A stretch of 64,000 nucleotides of DNA from the NCBI GenBank assembly GCA_016219545.1, contig JACRMH010000012.1, forward strand, positions 1 through 64,000. The letters are read 5' to 3'. The notes beneath the pieces are model-generated. The model was not told where the DNA came from. It searched no databases and saw only the letters and a list, made by a program, of their open reading frames with translations. Positions 26,695 through 35,048 of the stretch are shown in pieces (positions within the stretch are counted from its first letter, which is position 1; the number at the start of each line of letters is the position of its first letter). Made by a program: the position numbers and the translations under genes. This DNA comes from Chloroflexota bacterium (GTDB taxonomy: Bacteria; Chloroflexota; Anaerolineae; Anaerolineales; Villigracilaceae).

Positions 26695-28032
26695 TTATGG
26701 AATATTCATCCATCCTATGAGCCCTAGAAAATTACCCGAAGGAATTTTAATAGCTAGGTCTTGGGAAAGGTCAATAACAAATTGCACATTTTCTGAAATG
26801 TCATCGCCAAGGTAAGTTTGGATAACTATTTGTTGACTGCTTGGAGACCAATAAACATCAGGAAAATGGTTATGTGCGCCAAGTCCATAACTGGGTATGC
26901 AGTAATTTCTTGTCACTCCAGTATCCATATCAAGCACAAAGAAGTTCCAAATATCCCCTGCCGGATTACCAACTCCAAAATTTACCCAAAATGCAATTTG
27001 TCGCCCATTTGGAGACCACTCAAAATTTCCAATTAATAATTGTCTCGATGGAAATGCTGACGCTAAATCTGTGCGGTCAACTTCTACACCGGAGTTATCA
27101 ATTATATAAAGTTCGCCCCCGCTTTTGCCTCCGGCAGTAATGGCAACCAATCTTCCATCAGGTGACCATTTCGCACCTGTCAAGCCAACAACCAATTGCG
27201 GGTCTGCCTTTTTCGTCCATAATACTTTATTTAACCTGGCATCCATCATGGAATAATTGCCAGAGATATCATAATATATAAATCGTTGCTTATTGGGAGA
27301 CACTACCATTATAGGTGAGAAAAAACTGTTTCCGGGGTCAATATCTGGCGGCTCAGTTGGGAGTTGCTCAATGACTTCACTTCCTGTAAATGGGTTGAAG
27401 TTTAATGAGATCCCGGAATTGTCAACAATCTGAAGGCTTGAATAATCAATCCATTTGACCAGTCCTCGCCAATGAGGCTTCCAGGGTATAGCGAACTGGT
27501 TATGAGAATCCAGAGATATTATCCATAATTTATTTTTGCTCATAAAATCTGGGGATTCCTCCATATAAGCCAGCCACTGCCCATCGCTGGAAATTTGAGG
27601 ATTTGATCCTGGGTATACATCGGTAGGCGAGATGATCTTCTCAACTATTTGCTGGTCGGTAACAGATAAAGAACATACTTTATCTGATGCAGAACAATAC
27701 CGAACGATCTGTTCCGTAAGCGTCAAGGTGTTGCTTGAAATCTCATTTTTCGGCTCAATACATCCTTGAACGATTCCTAATTCTGGAACGGGAGTAGGAA
27801 CTTGCATAAAAGTCGGAATTATTGTCGCCTCATTTGTAGGGGTATCAGTTAATACCGGCGTCTTCGTAATTGATTGAAGAGGCTCTGTTGGCTTTATTAC
27901 TGAGGTAGCAATCGTTGGAACGATTGCCGAAGGCATCTGCGTTCGCTGCGCCATCGAACTAACTGGCGCGCATCCAGCCAAAATAATAAATGGGATCAAA
28001 AAAAGAGATAACAAAGATAAAGTTTTCATCAT
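26695..28032 (-). CDS. Beta-propeller lipoprotein (paralogue 4)
   Basis: A 445-aa paralogue with signal peptide M-M-K-T-L-S-L-L-S-L-F-L ending in L-A-G-C. A long Thr/Pro linker runs to about residue 80, then a segment with a Cys pair (about residues 110-120) precedes the propeller (S-S-D-G-Q-W-L-A-Y, S-P-N-K-Q-R-F-I, S-P-D-G-R-L-V-A-I, S-P-N-G-R-Q-I-A-F). It ends G-W-M-N-I-P. Same strand and spacing style as its neighbours. No catalytic residues recognised. Confidence 0.78.
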   Translation of the reverse strand: MMKTLSLLSLFLIPFIILAGCAPVSSMAQRTQMPSAIVPTIATSVIKPTEPLQSITKTPVLTDTPTNEATIIPTFMQVPTPVPELGIVQGCIEPKNEISSNTLTLTEQIVRYCSASDKVCSLSVTDQQIVEKIISPTDVYPGSNPQISSDGQWLAYMEESPDFMSKNKLWIISLDSHNQFAIPWKPHWRGLVKWIDYSSLQIVDNSGISLNFNPFTGSEVIEQLPTEPPDIDPGNSFFSPIMVVSPNKQRFIYYDISGNYSMMDARLNKVLWTKKADPQLVVGLTGAKWSPDGRLVAITAGGKSGGELYIIDNSGVEVDRTDLASAFPSRQLLIGNFEWSPNGRQIAFWVNFGVGNPAGDIWNFFVLDMDTGVTRNYCIPSYGLGAHNHFPDVYWSPSSQQIVIQTYLGDDISENVQFVIDLSQDLAIKIPSGNFLGLIGWMNIP

Positions 28033-28054
28033 CGATTTTGTATATTGATTTGAC

Positions 28055-28161
28055 TTATGGCATCGTCCAATCTTCTACAACTTCATGTAGCATTTCAATG
28101 AAGGTGGCATGCATCCCATTTATGATAGCAATATGCTGAGAAACAAAAGTAATTTTTTCAT
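28055..28161 (-). pseudogene. Internally deleted lipoprotein remnant
   Basis: The left part (28055-28110) encodes E-V-V-E-D-W-T-M-P followed by stop, matching the C-terminus of the lipoprotein at 25380-26609. The right part (to ATG 28161) encodes M-K-K-L-L-L-F-L-S-I-L-L and, after a small frame disturbance with a stop, M-G-C-M-P, matching its signal peptide and lipobox. About 1.2 kb between these ends is missing, so only the two termini of a paralogue remain fused. Confidence 0.8.
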
Positions 28162-28184
28162 ATTCATATCAAATCTTTTTAACT

Positions 28185-29048
28185 CTACGGAAAAGCCTCT
28201 CCTTTTAGATTGAGACAAGCATTGTTAGGGTCCCCTATTATCAATTCAGTAAACTCTTCCATCGTCTTGGAGGTAGCCTCTTCCAGCAGAACGCCGTCGA
28301 GTGGCGGGTGTTGAGGTTCTGCGCCCATCCAGATGCGGAGATAATCTACTTGATTATTGAGTGGGCAAATCTGCCAATTCAAGCCGAGATCAGAGTTACT
28401 GTCATACTCAACGATTACATGTGGAGTATCGAAATAAATAGCCATGCTATAAGTAGAACGTGGACCTCTCCCGACGAAAAAATTAACCTTCGATGGCACA
28501 CCATATTGATCTATCAATGTCTCTGGTGAATAGGCTAGCCACTCTCGCGGTTTCCCAGATTCCCAGGCCCCGGGAGTTATATCTAATACCAAATCGGTCA
28601 CAATGTTGGCGCGAATGGTCAGAGTTACTAGGAGTGATAAGCCGTTATCGAAGTCATATTTGGTCCCGTAAACCTCGGTGCTTCCTTGGGCGATACTTTT
28701 TATTGGAAGCCCCAAATGTACGAAAATACTTATGGCTTCGCTAAGAGAAGTCTTACCAGGGATGATTCCCCAAAGGCAGGGAGCTTCACAATCCATAGGT
28801 TCCCGCAAGAGAGTCCTGAGCGTATCTTTCGCCTGCCCGGATTCCAAGGTGGGCGGTAGGATCGGCGTTGCCGTTTCTGTGGGGCTACCTGTGGCTGTAG
28901 AGGTTAGATCAATGATTGTAGGTGTAAGTGCCGCAATAGTCGCAGTCTCTGTTGGCGCAGACGTACTACCTGACATGCTGTTACGCGGGATGCACCCCAT
29001 TAATAAGAGCAATATGCTGAGAAATAAAAGTGATCTTTTCATGTTCAT
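28185..29048 (-). CDS. Lipoprotein of a different, unrecognised family, 287 aa
   Basis: The signal peptide M-K-R-S-L-L-F-L-S-I-L ends in L-M-G-C, then a Thr/Ala/Pro linker to about residue 65. The mature domain starts with C-E-A-P-C-L-W-G-I-I-P-G-K-T-S-L-S-E-A (about residues 87-105), a two-cysteine motif, then mixed alpha/beta sequence including a S-P-E-T-L-I-D-Q-Y-G-V-P-S segment. No propeller repeats are present. It is a surface lipoprotein by signal sequence. The signal peptide region is close at DNA level to those of the deleted remnant and paralogue 3, which suggests exchange of signal-sequence modules. Confidence 0.7.
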   Translation of the reverse strand: MNMKRSLLFLSILLLLMGCIPRNSMSGSTSAPTETATIAALTPTIIDLTSTATGSPTETATPILPPTLESGQAKDTLRTLLREPMDCEAPCLWGIIPGKTSLSEAISIFVHLGLPIKSIAQGSTEVYGTKYDFDNGLSLLVTLTIRANIVTDLVLDITPGAWESGKPREWLAYSPETLIDQYGVPSKVNFFVGRGPRSTYSMAIYFDTPHVIVEYDSNSDLGLNWQICPLNNQVDYLRIWMGAEPQHPPLDGVLLEEATSKTMEEFTELIIGDPNNACLNLKGEAFP

Positions 29049-29065
29049 AGCTTCTAATTAAAAAA

Positions 29066-30193
29066 TTAAGGTGTTGCTAAATTCAACAGCCAAAATCCAA
29101 ACAAATCCTTGTTTGGATCGCTAGCCGTGAACGCCATCCATTTTTCGTCAGGAGAGAGTATTGGGTTGCCAAGAATGTATTCGCCTATTGTATTAGACTC
29201 GTTCAGCAATTCGGTATATTCAACTGACCCTAAATCCAAAATGCCCCAGCCCATATTGTATCCGCCAGTTTGCAGATAGAAAGAAATCAATATCTTATTT
29301 TCATTGATCCACCATGCATTGTCAAATTCTCGTGATACCTGCAAGTCTACCGTATCCTGAGTCTGTACATCCAATAAATACAACCTTTGACTCTCAGCAT
29401 ATAATAAGAATTTGCCATCTGGAGAATAATCATAGACAAGGACGTCTCCGCGATGATTTACTTTTGACAACAAGGGAGTGATTTGGTTTTTGGATAAATC
29501 TATTAACCAGGCATAATACAAGTCGTTGCAAATGGGCGGTGCAAGGTGGTAATGATCATCAAATCCCACAGCGACCAATCTTTGCTCATCGTCAGCCCAT
29601 ATAAAGTCTTTTATACAATTGATAAGTTCGCCAACTTTTTGCGATTCGCCATTTTCAGATACCCATATATCAATAAGTGAACCTTCAATTGGAACTGGGC
29701 ATATTCCTTCATTACAATCAGGGGGCGGTGGAATCGGTGAAGGAGTTTGTGGAGAATTAGCTTGAATGGTGTAGTAAATAATCTTTTTTCTGCTAGGGGA
29801 ACAATCTTGCTGGATCAGCCAGATACCATTAGAAATATCAGGTAAATATTCACATTGTGGAGTTTCTGGTCTAGGCACATGCGATTCGCTGGTGACCCCA
29901 TTAACTAGATCGAATTCCCAAGAGCCATTCCTTTCGTAATAAAGCTTTGACGAGTCGTTTGACCACCACGAAAAAAATGATTGAGTTGGAGATACCTCGA
30001 ATGTTTTGATTAGGATTGGAATTTGCGGACCTGCTGAAGCAGTCGAGCTGGGGATTGGCGTTGTCACAGCAGTTTCCGCAGGTGCAGTCCGCGTGATTTC
30101 AACAACCGCGCCTGTTGGAGTAGCTTGGCACGAAGTAGCGACTAAGCTACACGTGATGACGAGCCCCACCAAGATTTGATAATTAAATTTCAT
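29066..30193 (-). CDS. Lipoprotein with propeller-like C-terminal part, 375 aa
   Basis: The signal peptide ends A-T-S-C (about Cys22), followed by a Thr/Ala/Pro linker to about residue 55. The domain contains W-W-S-N-D-S-S-K-L-Y-Y, Y-S-P-D-G-K-F-L-L-Y and S-P-D-E-K-W-M-A-F blades, so it is a shorter member of the WD40/TolB-like group. A Pro-rich loop (P-S-P-I-P-P-P-P-D-C, mid-protein) carries Cys residues that may form a disulfide. It is probably the first gene of the lipoprotein run, since the adjacent hypE gene ends 70 bp upstream on the same strand. Confidence 0.75.
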   Translation of the reverse strand: MKFNYQILVGLVITCSLVATSCQATPTGAVVEITRTAPAETAVTTPIPSSTASAGPQIPILIKTFEVSPTQSFFSWWSNDSSKLYYERNGSWEFDLVNGVTSESHVPRPETPQCEYLPDISNGIWLIQQDCSPSRKKIIYYTIQANSPQTPSPIPPPPDCNEGICPVPIEGSLIDIWVSENGESQKVGELINCIKDFIWADDEQRLVAVGFDDHYHLAPPICNDLYYAWLIDLSKNQITPLLSKVNHRGDVLVYDYSPDGKFLLYAESQRLYLLDVQTQDTVDLQVSREFDNAWWINENKILISFYLQTGGYNMGWGILDLGSVEYTELLNESNTIGEYILGNPILSPDEKWMAFTASDPNKDLFGFWLLNLATP

Positions 30194-30263
30194 TTTTGTC
30201 TCCTCCCGTTAAAGGACAAGTACGCAGATTATTTCACAATTGTGACCTACATGTTCGTTGCAT

Positions 30264-31319
30264 CTAACAAATCCTTGGAAGCATTTCTCCCGGCAGCATA
30301 TCGATTAAGCGAGTGCCGCCGATGGCGGTCCGCAGGCGGACTTGCGGGTGAGTTGTCTTTATCACCTTGCCGATGATGACGGAATCTTCGCCGTATCTCG
30401 TACGGTGCATCACTGCAAGGATTTTCTCTGCATCATCCGCTTTCACAAAAGCGACCAGTTTGCCTTCATTGGCAACATAAAGCGGATCAAAGCCGAGCAT
30501 TTCACATGCGGCATGGACCTGCGGTTTGACAGGCAATGTAGTCTCCTGCAATTCGATGGTGAGATTCGATTGCAATGCAATCTCGTTTAACGTGGTGGCC
30601 AGTCCGCCGCGGGTGGGGTCGCGCAGAACGTGGATTTCGCCCGCGTTCATCATCGCCGCGATGAGATGATTCAGCGGCGCGACATCCGAGCGCAAGTCAG
30701 TTTCAAAATTGAATCCTTCGCGCGCCGACATGACCGCGATGCCGTGATCGCCAATCGAGCCGGAGATAATAACCACATCGTCCACTTGCGCGTTCGCGCC
30801 GGAGATGTTGACATTTCCTTCGACAAGCCCGACGCCTGCCGTGTTGATGAAGAGCTTGTCCGCGCCGCCTTTTTGCACAACCTTTGTATCCCCCGCCGCG
30901 ATGAATACCCCCGCTTCCGCCGCCGCTTCGCGCATGGATTGAACCACGCGCTGAATAACTTCAAAAGGCAGACCCTCTTCGATCACAAACCCGCTCGTGA
31001 GGGCGATGGGTTTTGCACCGACCATTGCGAGGTCATTCACTGTCCCGCAGATGGCGAGGCGGCCGATGTCTCCTCCGGGGAAGAATAAAGGCGAGACGAC
31101 ATGCGAATCAGTTGTCAGCGCCAGTCGTTGACCGTTGATATTCACAATGGCTGAATCGTCCAATGCGCGAGGCGCGGCCTTACCAAGTTCAGGGAGAAAG
31201 AGTCTGTTGATCAGGTCATGACTTAATTTTCCGCCAGAACCGTGACCAAGCACGATTGTGTCACTGGGTTTTATGGGAATGGCGCAGGTATAGCCTTCGA
31301 AATCAAATTCGTTGTTCAT
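30264..31319 (-). CDS. hypE: Hydrogenase maturation protein HypE
   Basis: A 351-aa carbamoyl-dehydratase partner of HypF. It receives a carbamoyl group on its C-terminal cysteine and dehydrates it with ATP to a thiocyanate, the source of the CN ligands on the [NiFe] iron. Seen: G-H-G-S-G-G-K-L at the N-terminus, L-D-D-S-A-I-V, the G-D-T-K-V-V ATP-site motif (about residues 137-142), P-T-R-G-G-L, and the essential C-terminal P-R-I-C. It is the last gene of the hyb-hyp operon. AAAGGA lies six bases before the ATG. Confidence 0.96.
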   Translation of the reverse strand: MNNEFDFEGYTCAIPIKPSDTIVLGHGSGGKLSHDLINRLFLPELGKAAPRALDDSAIVNINGQRLALTTDSHVVSPLFFPGGDIGRLAICGTVNDLAMVGAKPIALTSGFVIEEGLPFEVIQRVVQSMREAAAEAGVFIAAGDTKVVQKGGADKLFINTAGVGLVEGNVNISGANAQVDDVVIISGSIGDHGIAVMSAREGFNFETDLRSDVAPLNHLIAAMMNAGEIHVLRDPTRGGLATTLNEIALQSNLTIELQETTLPVKPQVHAACEMLGFDPLYVANEGKLVAFVKADDAEKILAVMHRTRYGEDSVIIGKVIKTTHPQVRLRTAIGGTRLIDMLPGEMLPRIC

Positions 31320-31331
31320 GGGAATCCTTTG

Positions 31332-31432
31332 GGGAAGAAGTAGACAGGTACATAGGTATACAAGTACACTGGTAACTTGTTTCCGTGTCTACATGATCAC
31401 CTGTCTACCTGCCTACGCACTTACTTCTTCCC
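31332..31432. repeat. Palindromic repeat spanning the hypD end
   Basis: GGGAAGAAGTA (31332-31342) is mirrored by TACTTCTTCCC (31422-31432). Inside are repeated AGGTA/TACCT units (GTAGACAGGTA on the left, TACCTGCCTAC on the right). The right arm forms the end of hypD, including its TAG stop. It fills the gap between hypD and hypE. Confidence 0.6.
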
Positions 31433-32400
31433 GATGATAGCGATAATAGGCCGAGCATGCACCTTCGGCGGAAACCATCGGTGCGCCGACTGGACTCGAC
31501 GGTGTACATTCTTTTCCAAACACAGAACATTGCGGCGGCTTCTTCAAGCCTTGCAGAATTTCGCCCGCGATACACAACGGCGATTCCTGGGTGATGATCT
31601 CGCCGACCGAGAATTTCTTTTCTGCGTCGAAGGATTCAAATTCAGGCCGCAAGCCAAGTCCGCTCAAGGGAATCATGCCAATGCCGCGCCACTTTCTATC
31701 AACGGGTTGAAATATGGTATTGACCACTTTTTGCGCGGGCAGATTTCCTTCCAAAGTGACGGCGCGTGTGTAAGCGTTCTCTGCTTCGGCTTGGCCTGCT
31801 TCCAATTGTTTGACGGCTGCAAGCACGCCGCGTAATAGGTCCACTGGCTCGAAGCCCGTCACCACGATGGGGACTTTATATTTTTGACTAATTGGCAGGT
31901 ATTCGTGATAGCCCATCACCGCGCAGACATGCCCCGCTGCGAGAAAGGCTTGCACGCGATTCTTCTTTGAACTGAGAATTGCTTCCATGGCTGGCGGCAC
32001 GCAGACGTGCGAAACCACCACAGAAAAATTCTTTATATTTTGTTTTTGCGCCTGCTGTACCGCCATTGCATTCGGCGGCGCGGTGGTTTCAAAACCAATT
32101 GCGAAAAAGACAACTTCTTTATCGGGGTTGGCTTGCGCGATCTTCAATGACTCAAGCGGAGAATAAACCACGCGCACATCGCCGCCTTTTGCGCGGACGT
32201 TGAACAGGTCAACGGTTGAGCCGGGCACGCGCAGCATGTCACCATAAGATGTGAAGATCACATCGGGACGTTTTGCAATTGCCAGCGCACGGTCAATTTG
32301 CTCCAGCGGAGTCACGCCACGGGCGCGTGACGGTTTTGCCAATCTCGTCGAGCAAGGCCTTTACTTGCGCAGGGTCGCGGTATTCGTCAACGTATTTCAT
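31413..32400 (-). pseudogene. hypD: hypD with internal deletion and frameshift
   Basis: HypD carries a 4Fe-4S cluster and, with HypC, assembles the Fe(CN)2CO unit. Here the frame opens at ATG 32400 (M-K-Y-V-D-E-Y-R-D-P, ending T-R-P-W near 32320) and resumes in another frame with [11 protein letters not shown] to the normal C-terminus. Between them the family has about 36-38 residues including the C-G-G-Q-T-H and G-P-G-C-P-V-C motifs. Those are absent, so the catalytic cysteines are missing. The rest is well conserved ([30 protein letters not shown]). hypD overlaps hypC by 14 bp. Either a real deletion or an assembly error. Confidence 0.85.
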
Positions 32401-32644
32401 CGGAGGATAACTCCTCGTCGAGCGCTGCCATTTCGCGCAATGTGCTAAGAGTTTCCTGCGCTTCTTCTTCATCGAGAACGCTGATGGCAAAGCCGACATG
32501 GATCAGCACGTATTGTCCCTTTTGCGCTTCGGGCACATAGTCAAGGCAGACTTCTTTCAGCGCTCCGCCGAAATCCACTTTGCCCATCAGAAGCGAGCCG
32601 TCAGTATAAATTTCCGTGATCTTGCCGGGGATACTAAGACACAT
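32387..32644 (-). CDS. hypC: Hydrogenase maturation chaperone HypC
   Basis: An 85-aa HypC/HybG-type chaperone that carries the iron-ligand complex from HypD to the large subunit. The essential N-terminal M-C-L-S-I-P-G-K is present (Cys2), and V-D-F-G-G, L-D-Y-V-P and Y-V-L-I-H-V-G-F-A follow in the expected order. The tail is acidic. A strong GGAGG lies seven bases before the ATG. It is preceded by hypF with a 15-bp gap and overlaps hypD. Confidence 0.95.
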   Translation of the reverse strand: MCLSIPGKITEIYTDGSLLMGKVDFGGALKEVCLDYVPEAQKGQYVLIHVGFAISVLDEEEAQETLSTLREMAALDEELSSDEIR

Positions 32645-32659
32645 ACGACACCTCCAAAA

Positions 32660-35023
32660 CTATTGATAATTTGCAACAGCCGCCTGCCCAAGCGCGAGGC
32701 CGCCGTCATTGGCAGGAGTTTGCTGATGAGTATAAACGATAAAATTTTCGCGCAATAAATCCTCACGCGTCAGGTTGAGCAGGGTTTGATTTTGCCAAAC
32801 GCCGCCCGAAAGCGCGACTTCGTTTATCTTGGTTTCCTCGCGAACGCGCTTGCTGGCATCCACTGCCATTGCGGAAATCGTTCGATGAAAACGCGCGGCG
32901 ATCAATCCCGTTTCTATGTTTGATTTCACATCTTGGATGATCTGCTGGAACATTTCGCCGACTCGCATGATCCCATCTTCGATTTGATATGGATATGGAC
33001 TCGCCTCACCGATGAATTTGTTTGACAAGACTTCCATCTCAATTGCCGCCTGCGCTTCATACGTGACCTGATTCCTGATCCCGATTAGTGAGCTGATCGC
33101 GTCGAAGAGACGGCCCATGCTCGAAGTCTGCGGCGTGTTCAAATTTTTCTGCACCTGCTGACGGACAATATCCACAGATTGCGCGTCAAGAGATTCCATG
33201 AAGGGCAGATCATCAATATGCAGACCGAGCGCTTCGGTGTACCCGACCGCGATTCTCCACGGATTGCGGGTGGCAGAGTCGCCGCCGGGGAGTGGCAAAT
33301 ATTCAAGGTGGGCAACCCGCTCAAAGTCCGCGTAAGAAGCGAGTAATATTTCGCCGCCCCAGATCGCTCCGTCGGTTCCGTATCCTGTCCCATCGAAGGA
33401 CAAACCAATTATTTTTCTATCATCCAATTTGTTGTCTGCCATACACGCGGCGATGTGCGCGTGGTGATGCTGAACCGGAATCCGTAATTGGTGATTGGGT
33501 TTTTGCTGCGCAAACTTGGTGGTGAAGTAATTTGGGTGCATATCGTGCGCGATGATCTCAGGCTGGACGCGAAAGAGCCGCGAAAGGTGCTCAACATTTT
33601 GTTCGAACGCTTCGTACACTTCAACATTTTCCATATCGCCAATGTGCTGACTCAAAAAAGCATAGCGATCACGCGTGAGGCAAAAAGTATTTTTTAGTTC
33701 GCCGCCTACGGCAAGGGTTGGCTTTGAATCAAATGATAGATTAACAGGATATGGCGCGTAGGAACGGGAACGTCTTAGATATGTGATTGCAGGTTTAAGG
33801 TTTGAAGGTTGCAAGTTGGACGTTGTAGTTGTTCGACCTTCAACCTTCAACCTGTAACTTTCAACTCTGACAACAGAATCATCACATCGAATATGTATTT
33901 CGCGGTTGTGCATCAGAAAGGCGTCTGCCAGCGGCGCGAGTCTTTCAAGCGCATCTTCATTGTGAATGGCGATCGGTTCTTCGCTGAAATTTCCGCTGGT
34001 CATTACCAGAACAGACGGCGCGCCTTGAGCATTTAATTTTTCGTCAGTTTGGTTTAGCAAAAGGCGGTGTAATGGCGTGTAGGGCAGCATCACACCCAAG
34101 GCGTCCATGTTTGGGGCAACCGACTTGGCTATGTTTTGATTTGACCGTACTTTCAATAAGACGATCGGCTTTTCATGTCCTATCAACAGGGCGCGTTCGG
34201 CTTCGTTGATTTCGCAAATTCTTTGTATGGATGCGAAATCCGCGAACATCAGAGCGAAAGGTTTGCCCGCCCTTCCTTTTCTATTTCGTAATTCACTCAC
34301 TGCTTTTTCATTGGTTGCATCACAGGCCAGATGGAATCCGCCCAAGCCTTTGACGGCGACGATCTTGCCTTCGTTCAAAAGCTGACGCGCCTTCAAAATG
34401 GCGGATAAACGCAAGTCAATGCTAGTGATGGAGGAGGAATGATTTGAGTTGTTTCGCAGCTGAACAAAGGGACCGCAATCAGGGCAGGCTATCGGCTGGG
34501 CGTGGAAGCGCCGGTTCATTGGATTCTCGTATTCTGCGCGGCAGTTATCGCACATTGGGAAATCCGCCATTGTGGTTGCGGGCCGGTCATACGGCAGGTC
34601 TTTGATGATGGTGAAACGTGGTCCGCAATTGGTGCAATTGATGAATGGATATAAATATCTTCTATCATTGGGGTCGAATAATTCGTGTTCGCAATCTGCA
34701 CAGATGGCTACGTCGGGGGAGATGGGTTGGAATGCGCCTTCGATTTGTGTTGAAGGTTGAATGTTGAAAGTTGAAAGGTTTTCCGGAGAAGCGTCAGTTA
34801 TTTTTATTTGATCGAGAATGGAGAGCGGTGGTTTTTCGCTTGATAACTTTTCTATAAAGGATTCTATATTTTCCCTGCTGCCCTCGATATGAATATCAAC
34901 TCCCGCAGAAGTATTAAGCACCCAGCCGCGCAGGGCAAGGCGGGTAGCCAGTCCGTAGACAAACGGACGGAAGCCAACGCCTTGAACAACGCCAGTCACA
35001 TGAATATGCTTTGCGATAATCAT
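32660..35023 (-). CDS. hypF: Carbamoyltransferase HypF
   Basis: About 787 aa. HypF activates carbamoyl phosphate with ATP and transfers the carbamoyl group to HypE. Domains in order: acylphosphatase (about 1-90, G-V-V-Q-G-V-G-F-R-P), two zinc fingers (about 105-185, C-A-D-C, C-T-N-C, C-D-N-C, C-P-D-C), YrdC-like domain (about 200-380) and a Kae1-like C-terminal domain with H-H-H-A-H-I-A-A and S-F-D-G-T-G-Y-G. ATG 35023 has AGGA five bases upstream; 35038 has none. About 26 residues near 385-411 (rich in T, S, N, L, Q, P) interrupt the usual D-D-S-V-V-R...L-R-R-S-R join and come from a palindromic repeat. Confidence 0.95.
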   Translation of the reverse strand: MIIAKHIHVTGVVQGVGFRPFVYGLATRLALRGWVLNTSAGVDIHIEGSRENIESFIEKLSSEKPPLSILDQIKITDASPENLSTFNIQPSTQIEGAFQPISPDVAICADCEHELFDPNDRRYLYPFINCTNCGPRFTIIKDLPYDRPATTMADFPMCDNCRAEYENPMNRRFHAQPIACPDCGPFVQLRNNSNHSSSITSIDLRLSAILKARQLLNEGKIVAVKGLGGFHLACDATNEKAVSELRNRKGRAGKPFALMFADFASIQRICEINEAERALLIGHEKPIVLLKVRSNQNIAKSVAPNMDALGVMLPYTPLHRLLLNQTDEKLNAQGAPSVLVMTSGNFSEEPIAIHNEDALERLAPLADAFLMHNREIHIRCDDSVVRVESYRLKVEGRTTTTSNLQPSNLKPAITYLRRSRSYAPYPVNLSFDSKPTLAVGGELKNTFCLTRDRYAFLSQHIGDMENVEVYEAFEQNVEHLSRLFRVQPEIIAHDMHPNYFTTKFAQQKPNHQLRIPVQHHHAHIAACMADNKLDDRKIIGLSFDGTGYGTDGAIWGGEILLASYADFERVAHLEYLPLPGGDSATRNPWRIAVGYTEALGLHIDDLPFMESLDAQSVDIVRQQVQKNLNTPQTSSMGRLFDAISSLIGIRNQVTYEAQAAIEMEVLSNKFIGEASPYPYQIEDGIMRVGEMFQQIIQDVKSNIETGLIAARFHRTISAMAVDASKRVREETKINEVALSGGVWQNQTLLNLTREDLLRENFIVYTHQQTPANDGGLALGQAAVANYQ
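33791..33867. repeat. Palindromic repeat translated inside hypF
   Basis: GGTTTGAAGGTTG on the left pairs with CAACCTTCAACC on the right with one bulged base, around a T/G-rich centre. Heptad-like GAAGGTT/AACCTTC units recur. It sits in frame inside hypF and encodes T-S-N-L-Q-P-S-N-L-K-P. A related unit of TTGAAGG/TTGAATG/TTGAAAG heptads lies at 34748-34776 in the same gene. Confidence 0.65.
34748..34776. repeat. Heptad repeat run within hypF linker
   Basis: Four successive TTGAANG-type heptads (TTGAAGG, TTGAATG, TTGAAAG, TTGAAAG) encode part of L-S-T-F-N-I-Q-P-S-T-Q-I-E, between the acylphosphatase domain and the first zinc finger. They share the unit of the palindromic element at 33791-33867. 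Confidence 0.55.
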
Positions 35024-35048
35024 TTTTCCTGGTGACATAAATGCCGCA

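Noticed and set aside
33791..33867. CRISPR-like repeat
   Set aside because: Heptad units and a palindrome without regular spacers or cas genes; better explained as a dispersed palindromic repeat.
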